Part shown: piece after piece, positions 16,443-26,378 of the stretch | How the letters are laid out: each line of letters starts with the position of its first letter | Position numbering within the stretch: the stretch's first letter is position 1 | Source: Bog-473 sp963788125 | GTDB lineage: Bacteria; Actinomycetota; Acidimicrobiia; Acidimicrobiales; RAAP-2 | DNA length: 64,000 nucleotides | Assembly (NCBI GenBank): GCA_963788125.1 | Contig: CAWBFN010000002.1 | Location: 1,364,001-1,428,000 of the forward strand | Direction: 5' to 3' | The notes under the pieces: generated by a model | Seen by the model: only the letters and a program-made list of their open reading frames with translations | Database searches by the model: none | What the model was told of the DNA's origin: nothing | Translations under genes and position numbers: made by a program

Positions 16443-17084
16443 ATGGCCGATGTCACCCTTGCCGCCGAGGTGGGACGACCCCTGGGGTCGCGCGCCACCC
16501 GCCGACTGCGCCGGGAGGGGAAGATACCCGGGGTCATCTACGGCCACGGGACCGATCCGGTGTCGGTGGCGGTGTCGGCCCGTGAGCTGCGCGTCGCGCT
16601 GAACGGAGAGGCGGGCGCCAACCAGCTTCTCTCCCTCCAGACCGGCTCCGCCACCTACCTGACCTTGGCCCGAGACATGCAGCGCCACCCCGTTGCCCAG
16701 ACGGTCACCCACGTCGACTTCCAGATCGTGCGTCGGGACGAAGTCATCGCCGCCGACGTGCCCATCGTCCTCGTCGGTGAGGCACTCGAGGTCCATCACG
16801 GTGACGGGCTGGTCGACCAGCAGATGTTCACCCTGGCCATCAAGGCGCGCCCGGCGGACATCCCGACCTCGCTCGAGGTCGACATCAGCGGACTCACGAT
16901 CGGGGCGCAGCTGCGCATCTCCGACCTGGCCATGCCGGCCGGCGTCACGACCGAGATCGACCCCGAGACGGCCATCGCCATCGGCCAGCCTCCTCGCGTC
17001 GCCACCGCCGAGGAAGAGGCGGAAGCCGAGGAGGGCGAGGTCGCAGCCGCGGCGGCAGCCGACGCGCCCGCCGAAGAGGGATAG
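16443..17084 (+). CDS. rplY: 50S ribosomal protein L25/general stress protein Ctc (long form)
   Basis: 213 residues. The ATG at 16443 is chosen over the upstream start because GAGGAG lies 8 bases before it. The L25 5S-rRNA-binding domain (RPLGSRATRRLRREGKIPGVIYGHG) is followed by the TL5/CTC C-terminal domain (VTHVDFQIVRRDEVIAADVPIVLVGEA, PADIPTSLEVDISGLTIG). The protein ends in an acidic, Ala/Glu-rich tail common in actinobacterial CTC proteins. It binds 5S rRNA in the large subunit. The pth start follows immediately; rplY-pth-mfd is a conserved order. Confidence 0.95.
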   Translation: MADVTLAAEVGRPLGSRATRRLRREGKIPGVIYGHGTDPVSVAVSARELRVALNGEAGANQLLSLQTGSATYLTLARDMQRHPVAQTVTHVDFQIVRRDEVIAADVPIVLVGEALEVHHGDGLVDQQMFTLAIKARPADIPTSLEVDISGLTIGAQLRISDLAMPAGVTTEIDPETAIAIGQPPRVATAEEEAEAEEGEVAAAAAADAPAEEG

Positions 17085-17087
17085 GCC

Positions 17088-17714
17088 CTGGCCCGCCTCT
17101 TCCCCCGCTCCGGTCGGCGGGGTTCGGCGGCCGATCTGCTGGTCGTCGGATTGGGCAATCCGGGCAGCGAGTTCGTGGGAACGCTGCACAACGTCGGTGC
17201 CGAGACGGTCGAACTGCTCGCCACGAGGGCTGGCACGTCGCTGAGGGCCGAGAAGGGTCTCCGCGCCCGGGCCACCCTTGCCGCGTTCGGGGAGAAGAAG
17301 GTGGCCCTGGCCGTTCCGACGACCTTCATGAACGATTCGGGCCTGGCCGTGCAGGGTCTGGCCAGGCGGTTCGGCATCGTCGAGCCCTCCTCCATCGTGG
17401 TGGTCCACGACGAGCTGGACCTGCCGCCGGGCACGGTTCGGGTCAAGGCCGGGGGAGGTCTGGCGGGCCACAACGGGTTGCGCTCTCTGCAGTCGCACCT
17501 TCACACCACCGACTTCGTCCGCGTGCGCATCGGCATCGGGAAACCTCCCAGCGCCGAGCGAGGGGCCGAACATGTCCTGAACCGTCCGCCCAGCGCGGTC
17601 CGTTCGGCTCTTGCGGCGGCCGTGGTCACCGCGGCCGAGACGGTCGAGCACATCGTCGACGACGGGGTTGAGGCCGCCATGCAGTGGTGCCACTCTCTGC
17701 CCTCGGGAGGGTGA
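17088..17714 (+). CDS. pth: Peptidyl-tRNA hydrolase
   Basis: Releases peptides from drop-off peptidyl-tRNA. Catalytic set visible: Asn in GLGNPG, His in TLHNVGAE, Asp in VVHDELDLPPG, Asn in AGHNGLRSLQ. The start is a puzzle: no ATG, GTG or TTG lies upstream of GLGNPG in frame after the rplY stop. The TTG within GLGNPG would delete the first beta strand (ADLLVVG). CTG at 17088 sits seven bases after GAAGAGGGA and gives 208 residues, a normal length, so a CTG start is proposed. The frame is the same as rplY, separated only by its TAG. Mild stop-codon readthrough cannot be excluded. Confidence 0.92.
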   Translation: MARLFPRSGRRGSAADLLVVGLGNPGSEFVGTLHNVGAETVELLATRAGTSLRAEKGLRARATLAAFGEKKVALAVPTTFMNDSGLAVQGLARRFGIVEPSSIVVVHDELDLPPGTVRVKAGGGLAGHNGLRSLQSHLHTTDFVRVRIGIGKPPSAERGAEHVLNRPPSAVRSALAAAVVTAAETVEHIVDDGVEAAMQWCHSLPSGG

Positions 17715-17783
17715 CGGACCCGCCGGTAGTGTGGACCAGGTGACCAGCGCCATCGACCGCCACCGCTGCGAACCTGTCCTGCC

Positions 17784-20700
17784 TTGACGGCCCAGCCCGA
17801 CGGCGCCCTGGGCGCCCTTCCCCGTCTGCTCCGTTCTGATCCGGCGTTGCCGGTACTGATCGGCTCGGCGGACGCCACGCTGGCCGTCGCCGCCCCGGCC
17901 CAGTCGATGCTGATCGCCGCCCTGGCGGCGTTCACCGAGAGGTCGCCCATCGTCGTGGTGACCGCGACCGGGGTCGATGCCGAGCGGCTGGCGGACGACC
18001 TGTCGTGCCTGGTTCCTCACGTGGGGGCGGGCGACGCTGCGGTGATCGGCGCGGTGACCGGTCCCGTCGCCGTGCTCCCGGCCTGGGAGACACTGCCCTT
18101 CGAACGGGTGAGCCCCGAGGTTGAGACGATGGGGCGGCGGTTGGCGCTGCTGTGGGGTCTGACCCATGGCGAGGACGACCCGTCGATGCCTCCGCCGCCA
18201 CGCGTGGTCGTGGCGCCGATCCGGGCACTCCTCCAGCGGCTCGGACCGCCCGCCTCCGACGGCGCGCCGACGACGGTGCGCCCCGGTCAGTCGCTCTCCG
18301 CCGACGAGCTGTTGGCCGGTCTGGTCACGGCCGGCTACCGCCGCGAGCACCAGGTCGAGCATCGCGGGGAGTTCGCCGTACGGGGCGGCATCATCGACGT
18401 GTTCCCGTCCACCGCCGACGTGCCGGTGCGGATCGACCTGTGGGGCGACGAGGTGGACCGGTTGACCGCCTTTGCGGTCAACGACCAGCGCTCGTTGACC
18501 GCGCTCGACGCGGCGGTCATCTTCGGTTGCCGGGAGCTCGTCCCCACCCCGGACGTCAGGGCGGCGGCCCGGGCCCTGGAGGCCGGCCACCCATGGGGGG
18601 CTGCGCAGTGGGAGCGGCTGGCCCGAGGGGAGACCTTCGACGGGATGGAGGCGTGGCTTCCCTACGTCCACCCCGACGAGGATCTGCTCCCCGACCTGCT
18701 CTCCGTGGGGTCGCAGGTGGTGCTCGTCGAGCCTCGGCGGATCCGTGACCGGGCGGTGCAGCTGCTCGACGAGGAGGCTGCATTGGCCGCGGCCCTGGCG
18801 GCCACCTGGGGCGCGGAGGAGGAGTCGGCCAGTTTCCCCCGCCTCCACCTGCCCTTCGAGCGGCTCCTGCAGGCCAGCAAGGCCGGTGTCCTCTCGCTGC
18901 CGTCCACCCCGGAAGGCCCGGGCACACCGGTGGTGACGGTCAGGGGGTTCAGCCCGGTGTCGGGGGACCCGTCCCGTCTGGCCGGCGAGGTGGTGCAGCT
19001 CGTCGGCGCGGGCTACGCCGTCACCCTGTGCGCCGCTACGGCGGCGGGCGCGGCCCGGCTGTCGGCCGTGCTGGCCGAGGAGGGGGTGCATGCCCCGGTG
19101 CTCGAGCGCAGCGGCGGCGAGCCGGGGGTCTGCGTCGTGGCCGCCCCGCTCTCGAGCGGCTTCATCCTCCCGGACAGCAAGGTCGCCGTGCTGTCCGAAT
19201 CGGACGTCACCGGCCGACGCCTCCCGCACCGACGAGCCCGACCCCGGGCCCGCGCCACCGACGGCTTCTTCGACGATCTGGCCGTCGGAAGCTTCGTGGT
19301 GCACCGCCAACACGGGGTGGCCCGGTTCGAGGGGGTCACCTCGCGGACGATGGGTGGGACCACCCGCGACTATCTGATCCTCCAGTACCGGGGCAGCGAC
19401 CGGCTGTACCTCCCGGTCGACCAGATTGAGGCCATCACCGCCTACAGCGGGGGCGAGACCCCCACGCTGTCGAAGATGGGCGGCGCCGACTGGCAGCGCA
19501 CCCGGGCCAGGGCGCGCGCCGCCGCCGGTGAAGTCGCTGAGGAGCTGGTCCAGCTCTACCGCCGCCGGCTGGCGGTGGAAGGCCACGCCTTCGGCCCCGA
19601 CACCCCGTGGCAGGCCGAGATGGAGGCGTCGTTCGAGTTCGTCGAGACCGAAGACCAGCTCAGGGCCATCGCCGACGTCAAGGCGGACATGGAGGAGCCG
19701 CGACCCATGGACCGCCTGATCTGTGGCGATGTCGGCTTCGGCAAGACGGAGGTGTCGGTGCGTGCCGTCTTCAAGGCGGTCCAGGACGGGAGGCAGGCGG
19801 CCGTCCTGGCCCCGACGACGCTCCTGGCCAGCCAGCACGCCCAGACCTTCGCCGATCGGTTCGCGCCCTACCCGGTCCGGGTCGAGCTGCTCAGCCGCTT
19901 CCTGTCGCCGCCCCAGCAGAAGAAGGTGATTGAGGGACTGGCCGACGGCAGCGTCGACGTGGTCATCGGCACCCACCGCCTCCTCGGACAGGACGTGGTC
20001 TTCAAGCAGCTCGGCCTCCTGGTCGTCGACGAGGAGCAGCGATTCGGCGTCACGCACAAGGAGGCGGTCAAGAGGTTGGCCGAGGGTGTCGACGTGTTGA
20101 CGCTCACCGCCAGCCCCATCCCGCGCACCTTGGAGATGGCGTTGACCGGCATCCGGGACCTGTCCATGGTCAACACGCCACCGGCGGACCGCCGGCCCAT
20201 CCTGACCTACGTCGGGGAGCACGACCCCGCGGCGGTGAGCGAGGCCCTCCGCCGGGAGCTGTTGCGAGAGGGGCAGGCGTTCTACGTACACAATCGGGTG
20301 GCGGACATCGACTCGGTGGCGAGACGGGTGCGCAGCCTCGTCCCCGAGGCCCGCGTGGCGATCGCACACGGGCAGATGGACGAGGGCAGTCTCGAATCGG
20401 TGGTCTTCGACTTCTGGGAGCGTCGCTACGACGTGTTGGTGTGCACGACCATCATCGAGTCCGGTATCGACATGCCGTCGGTGAACACCCTGATCGTGGA
20501 CCGGGCGGATCTGCTGGGACTGGGCCAGCTCCACCAGATCCGCGGCCGGGTGGGTCGAGGCGGGCAGCGTGCCTACGCCTACCTCTTCCATCCCGCCGAT
20601 CGGGTGCTCAGCGAGCAGGCCTACGAACGGCTCAGGACGATCGGCGAACACACCGAGCTCGGATCGGGGTTCAAGATCGCCATGCGCGACCTCGAGATCC

Positions 20701-21305
20701 GCGGCGCCGGCAACCTCTTGGGGGCCGACCAGTCGGGGCACATCGCCGCCGTCGGCTACGACCTCTACGTGCAGCTGGTGGCCGAAGCGGTGGCGGAGGC
20801 CCGCGGAGAGGCCCGGCCCACGCCGCCGACGGTCGCCCTCGACGTACCCGGTGACGCCCACCTCCCCAAGGACTACGTGACCGCCGAGGACGCGCGTCTG
20901 GAGGCCTACCGTCGGCTGGCGTCGGTGTCGTCGGACGCCGACGTGGAGGACATCGGTGCCGAGTGGGTCGATCGCTACGGCCCGCTCCCCGGCCCCGCCG
21001 TCGGGTTGCTCGCCCTGGCCCGCCTGCGGACGGCGGCCATGGCCCGGGGGATCCGCGAGATCACGATGAGCAGCGTCCGTCCGGTTGGCGCCGCCAACCC
21101 GGTGGCCCGGGTGGCTCCGGTCCGCCTGCCCGCCAGCGCCGAGGTGCGCCTCCGTCGGCTCGCTCCGGGCGCGAGCTACCGCGCCGACTCGTCCCAGCTC
21201 CTCATTCCGATCCGCCCCGGCGCGCTTCCTGCCGACGTCTTGCGAGAGCTGCTGGAGGAACTTATTCCACAGGCTGACACCGGAACAGACCCGGGCAGCT
21301 TGTAG
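17784..21305 (+). CDS. mfd: Transcription-repair coupling factor
   Basis: 1173 residues, TTG start. Mfd displaces RNA polymerase stalled at lesions and recruits UvrA. The N-terminal UvrB-homology region (LPAWETLPFERVSPEVETMGRR, HRGEFAVRGGIIDVFP) lacks helicase motifs as expected. The RNAP-interaction CarD-like domain is near residues 493-560 (GSFVVHRQHGVARFEG). The SF2 translocase carries Walker A GDVGFGKTE near 648, DEEQ near 747, TASPIPRTL, and the RecG-like GQLHQIRGRVGRG. The C-terminal TRCF domain (YRRLASVSSD...) ends the protein. All expected parts are present. Confidence 0.97.
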   Translation: MTAQPDGALGALPRLLRSDPALPVLIGSADATLAVAAPAQSMLIAALAAFTERSPIVVVTATGVDAERLADDLSCLVPHVGAGDAAVIGAVTGPVAVLPAWETLPFERVSPEVETMGRRLALLWGLTHGEDDPSMPPPPRVVVAPIRALLQRLGPPASDGAPTTVRPGQSLSADELLAGLVTAGYRREHQVEHRGEFAVRGGIIDVFPSTADVPVRIDLWGDEVDRLTAFAVNDQRSLTALDAAVIFGCRELVPTPDVRAAARALEAGHPWGAAQWERLARGETFDGMEAWLPYVHPDEDLLPDLLSVGSQVVLVEPRRIRDRAVQLLDEEAALAAALAATWGAEEESASFPRLHLPFERLLQASKAGVLSLPSTPEGPGTPVVTVRGFSPVSGDPSRLAGEVVQLVGAGYAVTLCAATAAGAARLSAVLAEEGVHAPVLERSGGEPGVCVVAAPLSSGFILPDSKVAVLSESDVTGRRLPHRRARPRARATDGFFDDLAVGSFVVHRQHGVARFEGVTSRTMGGTTRDYLILQYRGSDRLYLPVDQIEAITAYSGGETPTLSKMGGADWQRTRARARAAAGEVAEELVQLYRRRLAVEGHAFGPDTPWQAEMEASFEFVETEDQLRAIADVKADMEEPRPMDRLICGDVGFGKTEVSVRAVFKAVQDGRQAAVLAPTTLLASQHAQTFADRFAPYPVRVELLSRFLSPPQQKKVIEGLADGSVDVVIGTHRLLGQDVVFKQLGLLVVDEEQRFGVTHKEAVKRLAEGVDVLTLTASPIPRTLEMALTGIRDLSMVNTPPADRRPILTYVGEHDPAAVSEALRRELLREGQAFYVHNRVADIDSVARRVRSLVPEARVAIAHGQMDEGSLESVVFDFWERRYDVLVCTTIIESGIDMPSVNTLIVDRADLLGLGQLHQIRGRVGRGGQRAYAYLFHPADRVLSEQAYERLRTIGEHTELGSGFKIAMRDLEIRGAGNLLGADQSGHIAAVGYDLYVQLVAEAVAEARGEARPTPPTVALDVPGDAHLPKDYVTAEDARLEAYRRLASVSSDADVEDIGAEWVDRYGPLPGPAVGLLALARLRTAAMARGIREITMSSVRPVGAANPVARVAPVRLPASAEVRLRRLAPGASYRADSSQLLIPIRPGALPADVLRELLEELIPQADTGTDPGSL

Positions 21306-21317
21306 AGTGCCCGGCGC

Positions 21318-22451
21318 GTGAAGCGACTCGTCGTCCTCCTCATCGTTCTGGCCGGCGGCCTGGCCGCCGCGGCCTTCGCCATTCCGTCGACCGCGGCCAC
21401 GGTCAACGGCGCCTCCATCAGCCAGCAGTCGTTGAACTCCGACCTGGCGGCCATCGCCAACAGCCCCGACTACCAGTGCTACCTGAAGGCGGAGCAAGCG
21501 ATCGAATCCAACGGGGAGGTGAAGCTGCCGGCCGTCGACGGTGCCGGCCACACCGACACCGGGGGGTCCCACCCGACGGTCACCACCGGGTTCGCCGACA
21601 ACTACCTCGACACCGAGATCCTCCACCAGCTGATCCTCGGACTGGCGGCCAAGGACCATGTAGACCCCACGAGGCAGGATCTGTCGGCGGCGCAGGCTTC
21701 CCTCGCCGCCCAGATCACCGAGGTCCTCCAAGAGGTGGAGGGTTCCGCCTACGCCTGCGGGTCGACACCGGTGACGGGGAAGGTCGTCCTGGCCACCCTG
21801 CCCGGGTCCTTCGTCAACGAGAACGTGCAGTTCGACGCGGCGGTGAGCCTGTACGAGGACGACGCGGCGGGTGTCGGTACCTCGACGGCCGACCTGGAGC
21901 GGTACTTCGGTGAGCACCCGGCCGAGTTCGCCACGGCGTGCTTCACCGTGGCGGGGTACTCGAGTCAGAGCGCAGCCCAAGCGGCCCGGGCTGCTGTGGC
22001 CTCGGGAACCTCCTTCGCCACGGAGGCGTCGGCGGCCGGCGGTGGACCACGGGGCTGCGGCAACATCTACGGCGTCGCCGACCAGCTTCCGGCCGGGTCC
22101 GACCTCGACGATCTCCCCCTCAACACGGTCTCCCAGCCCCTCGACGACAATGGGAACTACTTCTTGATCGAGATCACCAAGAAGTCGCCGTCCTCATTTG
22201 CCGCAGCCCGGTCCGACGTCGAGGCTGCGGTGCAGGCGGTCGGTGCCAGCAAGGCCCGTGTGGCGATCAGCGCGGCGGAGCGGCGGGCCGTGATCCGGGT
22301 GAACCCCCGCTACGGCCGCTGGATGACCGCACAGACCCAGATCGCCGCGCCCACCTCACCCCTCTCTGACGACCTGCTCAACCGGACGGTCGACACCCCG
22401 GTCACCGCCCCGGCGGCGACGGCGAGCTCCTCGAGTGGGCAGACCCCATAG
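21318..22451 (+). CDS. Secreted SurA-N/PpiC-like peptidyl-prolyl isomerase family chaperone
   Basis: 377 residues, GTG start 12 bases after mfd. A signal peptide (MKRLVVLLIVLAGGLAAAAFA) is followed by TVNGASISQQSLNSDLAAIA, the typical beginning of a SurA N-terminal chaperone domain. The middle (LERYFGEHPAEFATACFTVAGYSSQSAAQAARAA) and GCGNIYGVADQLPA resemble a degenerate rotamase (PpiC) domain. Four Cys residues could form extracellular disulfides. A Ser/Thr/Pro-rich tail follows. Probably helps fold secreted proteins. SurA-like genes next to mfd-mazG are common in actinobacteria. Confidence 0.8.
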   Translation: MKRLVVLLIVLAGGLAAAAFAIPSTAATVNGASISQQSLNSDLAAIANSPDYQCYLKAEQAIESNGEVKLPAVDGAGHTDTGGSHPTVTTGFADNYLDTEILHQLILGLAAKDHVDPTRQDLSAAQASLAAQITEVLQEVEGSAYACGSTPVTGKVVLATLPGSFVNENVQFDAAVSLYEDDAAGVGTSTADLERYFGEHPAEFATACFTVAGYSSQSAAQAARAAVASGTSFATEASAAGGGPRGCGNIYGVADQLPAGSDLDDLPLNTVSQPLDDNGNYFLIEITKKSPSSFAAARSDVEAAVQAVGASKARVAISAAERRAVIRVNPRYGRWMTAQTQIAAPTSPLSDDLLNRTVDTPVTAPAATASSSSGQTP

Positions 22452-22454
22452 TCG

Positions 22455-23969
22455 GTGGGAGGACAGTCGCTGGGAGAACCCCGCCCGCGGATCACCGTGG
22501 TGGGTCTCGGGCCCGGAGGCCCGGAATACCTGACCGACCAGGTCCGGACCCTCATGGCCGATGCCGGCCGGACCTTTCTGCGCACGGCGCGTCACCCGGG
22601 GACGGAGCACCTCGCGCCCTTTGTCCCGCTCGACCACCTCTACGAGTCGGCAGCCACCTTCGAAGACGTCTACCTGGCGGTCGTCGAGGAGCTCGTCGAC
22701 ACGGCGAGGGCCCTGGCTCCCGCACCGATCGTCTACGCCGTTCCGGGCTCGCCCCTGGTGGCCGAGCGCACCGTCGAGCTGCTGCGCCTCGACACCAGGG
22801 TGGATCTCACCGTCGTGCCGGGGCTCTCCTTCCTGGACCTGGCCTGGGAGCGACTGGCCGTCGACCCCGTACGCGCCGGAGTGCGGCTGGTCGATGCCGA
22901 GCAGTTCGGGGCGCAGTCGGCCGTGGACGCGGGTCCGTACCTGGTGGCGCAGTGCTGGTCGCAGACGTTGCTCTCCGACATAAAGCTGTCCCTGATCCTC
23001 GAGGAGGGCGACGTCGCCCCCGAGGTGGTGCTCCTGCACCATCTCGGGCTCCCGGACGAGCAGGTGGTGGTGGTCGGATGGTGGGACCTCGACCGCACGG
23101 TCAGGCCCGACCACCTCACCTCCCTCTACGTCCCCGAGCTCCCCGCACCCAACGGCGCCGGGCGCCAGATGGCACGGCTGGAAGAGCTCGTGCGCACGCT
23201 GCGCGAACGCTGCCCGTGGGATCGCGCCCAGACCCACGGCTCGCTGATGCCCCACCTGGTCGAAGAGTCCTATGAGGTCCTCGACGCGCTCGGCGCGCTC
23301 GAGGCGGCCCCCGGGGCAGGTGACGTCGCCGCACCGGCGGGGCATCTCCAGGAGGAGCTCGGGGACCTCCTGTTCCAGATCGTCTTTCATGCGCAGCTGG
23401 CCCACGAGGCGGCGCACTTCGACCTGGCCGATGTTGCCCGGGGCGTGCACGACAAGCTGGTGCACCGGCACCCTCACGTCTTCGGCGATTCGGGGGCGTC
23501 CACGCCCGAGCAGGTGGTCGCCAACTGGGAGGAGATAAAAAAGGACGAGAAGGGCCGCACCAGCGTCACCGAGGGCATCCCGAACGATCTGCCCGCCTTG
23601 TTGCTCGCGACCAAGCTGCAACGCAAGGCGCTCTCCGTGCGCATGGCCGATCTCCATCTCCAGGCGGGGGGCACGGGCCTCCCCGCAAGGGTCGCAGATC
23701 TGGAGAGCCTGCAGGACGACCTCCCCGAGGGTGAGGGCGAGGGTGAAGGAGACGGCGCAGGTGACGGCGCAGCCGCCCCGGCCGCCGACAGCGCCGCCAC
23801 CGAGCAGCTCGTGGGCGACATGCTGTTCGCCATGGCCAACCTGTCGCGCCGTCTGGGTATCGACCCCGAACAGGCCCTGCGAAACTGTGCTCTGGCCTTC
23901 CGGGACACGGTGAAGGCGTGGGAAGAAGAGGCGTCCGCCGTCCGCCTGCCCGACGCGGGCACCCACTAG
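22455..23969 (+). CDS. mazG: YabN-type fusion: tetrapyrrole-methylase-like domain + MazG pyrophosphohydrolase
   Basis: 504 residues, GTG start. The N-terminal ~230 residues have a tetrapyrrole methylase fold (ITVVGLGPGGPEYLTD, VYAVPGSPLVAERTVELL, LTVVPGLSFLDLAWERL). The C-terminal MazG house-cleaning NTP pyrophosphohydrolase shows RLEELVRTLRERCPWDRAQTH, the LVEESYEVLDA metal motif and EELGDLLFQIVFHA, then PHVFG, WEEIKKDEK and LATKLQRKAL. Between the last MazG helices is a low-complexity acidic insert (EGEGEGEGDGAGDGAAA). The architecture matches Bacillus YabN. Likely role: hydrolysing aberrant or stress NTPs. Confidence 0.92.
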   Translation: MGGQSLGEPRPRITVVGLGPGGPEYLTDQVRTLMADAGRTFLRTARHPGTEHLAPFVPLDHLYESAATFEDVYLAVVEELVDTARALAPAPIVYAVPGSPLVAERTVELLRLDTRVDLTVVPGLSFLDLAWERLAVDPVRAGVRLVDAEQFGAQSAVDAGPYLVAQCWSQTLLSDIKLSLILEEGDVAPEVVLLHHLGLPDEQVVVVGWWDLDRTVRPDHLTSLYVPELPAPNGAGRQMARLEELVRTLRERCPWDRAQTHGSLMPHLVEESYEVLDALGALEAAPGAGDVAAPAGHLQEELGDLLFQIVFHAQLAHEAAHFDLADVARGVHDKLVHRHPHVFGDSGASTPEQVVANWEEIKKDEKGRTSVTEGIPNDLPALLLATKLQRKALSVRMADLHLQAGGTGLPARVADLESLQDDLPEGEGEGEGDGAGDGAAAPAADSAATEQLVGDMLFAMANLSRRLGIDPEQALRNCALAFRDTVKAWEEEASAVRLPDAGTH

Positions 23970-24017
23970 TCTGGTGGGCCGGCGTCCAACCAGGGTCGAC
24001 GTCGAGGGAGTGACGTT

Positions 24018-25296
<1,279 letters not shown>

Positions 25297-25319
<23 letters not shown>

Positions 25320-25884
25320 GGGGCCCAAAGCGGACGGGGCCAAGGTTCCTAAAGAGAAGCAGACGCGAGTAATGCGTCGGCGCTCCCGTGAGGCCCGCCG
25401 ATCCGCCTTCATGCTGGCTGGCGGAGCCCTGCTGTCGCTCATCATCCTGGGCGCCTGGTTCCCCGCCAACGCCCTCTTTCACCAGCGTTCCAACCTGGCC
25501 ACCGCCAACGCCTCGTTGAGCGAGCTGCACCAACAGGACGCGGCATTGGCACAGGCTCGCAAGGATCTGAGCAGCTCGGCCGAGATCGCCCGCATCGCCC
25601 GCGAGCAGTACCAGCTGGTCAACCCCGGGCAACAGGCCTACGAGGTACTCCCGCCGACCCGAGCGTCCAAGGCGGGCACCACCTATGCCGGCGATCCCGC
25701 GCTGAAGGGGTCGGTCGCACCGTCGTCGGCCTCGGTGCTCCCGCCGGGTTCGGATACCGGTACCGCGCAGAGCGCCTCGACCGGGCGCACCGGCACCGCG
25801 CACGGCACCCCGCCACCCCAACCTGCGGCCCAGCCACGCGGCTTCGTCGGCCGCGTGCTCTCCTCGCTGGAATTCTGGCGTTGA
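25297..25884 (+). CDS. Septum formation initiator (FtsB/DivIC) family protein
   Basis: About 195 residues from GTG 25297; GTG 25306 and ATG 25372 are alternatives. Topology is classic: a short basic cytoplasmic N-terminus (MRRRSREARRSAF), one membrane span (MLAGGALLSLIILGAWFP) near residues 38-56, an extracytoplasmic coiled coil (NLATANASLSELHQQDAALAQ), then IARIAREQYQLVNPGQQAYEVLPP, the FtsB/DivIC hallmark. A Thr/Ser/Pro-rich tail of ~70 residues is added. It should stabilise the FtsL/FtsQ divisome subcomplex. eno-divIC-DUF501-ppx is a conserved actinobacterial order. Confidence 0.88.
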
Positions 25885-26378
25885 AGATCGGCGAGCGACT
25901 CGTCGGCGCCCCGGCCTCAGCGGCAGACGTCGATGCGGTGACCGCGCTCCTCGGCCGGGTCCCGAACGGAGAGTTCGTCGTTGCGGTCCGGCGCAGGGAC
26001 GGAACGCCGGCGGTGATCGCCAACGATCCGCACCTGCGTGACGGGGTGCCGATGCCGACCCGTTACTGGCTGGTCGATCCCGAGATCAGCGCCCTCGTGG
26101 GCCGGCTCGAGTCCCGAGGCGGCGTCCGCCGGGCGGAGAGCGAGATCGGCACCGAGATCCTGGCGGAGGCGCACGCCCGCTACGCGCGGGAGCGTGATGC
26201 GCTGATCCCGCCCGGTCGGTCCGGGCCGCGGCCGCACGGCGGGGTGGGGGGGACGCAGCGGGGTGTCAAGTGCCTGCACGCCCACGTGGCCTGGTGGCTG
26301 GCCGGGGGCGACGACCCCGTGGGGCGCTGGGTGGCCGAACAGGTGGACCTTCCCCGGTTCGACCTCGTCGTCCAGTGA
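25881..26378 (+). CDS. DUF501 domain protein
   Basis: 165 residues, TTG start overlapping the previous stop (TTGA). The conserved DUF501 pattern is visible: VTALLGRVPNGEFVVAVRR, PHLRDGVPMPTRYWLVDP, LESRGGVRRAESEI, and the C-terminal GGTQRGVKCLHAHVAWWLAGGDDPVG with a Cys/His cluster. Function is unknown for the family; its constant place between divIC and ppx in actinobacteria suggests an envelope or phosphate-related housekeeping role (inference). Soluble, no signal peptide. Confidence 0.92.
   Translation: MKIGERLVGAPASAADVDAVTALLGRVPNGEFVVAVRRRDGTPAVIANDPHLRDGVPMPTRYWLVDPEISALVGRLESRGGVRRAESEIGTEILAEAHARYARERDALIPPGRSGPRPHGGVGGTQRGVKCLHAHVAWWLAGGDDPVGRWVAEQVDLPRFDLVVQ

Noticed and set aside
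16215..21980. Open frame of about 1900 codons on the minus strand opposite rplY-pth-mfd
   Set aside because: It is a shadow: it lies opposite well-conserved genes, its product is low-complexity and rich in Arg, Gly, His and Gln, and GC-rich third positions remove stops from the antisense frame.
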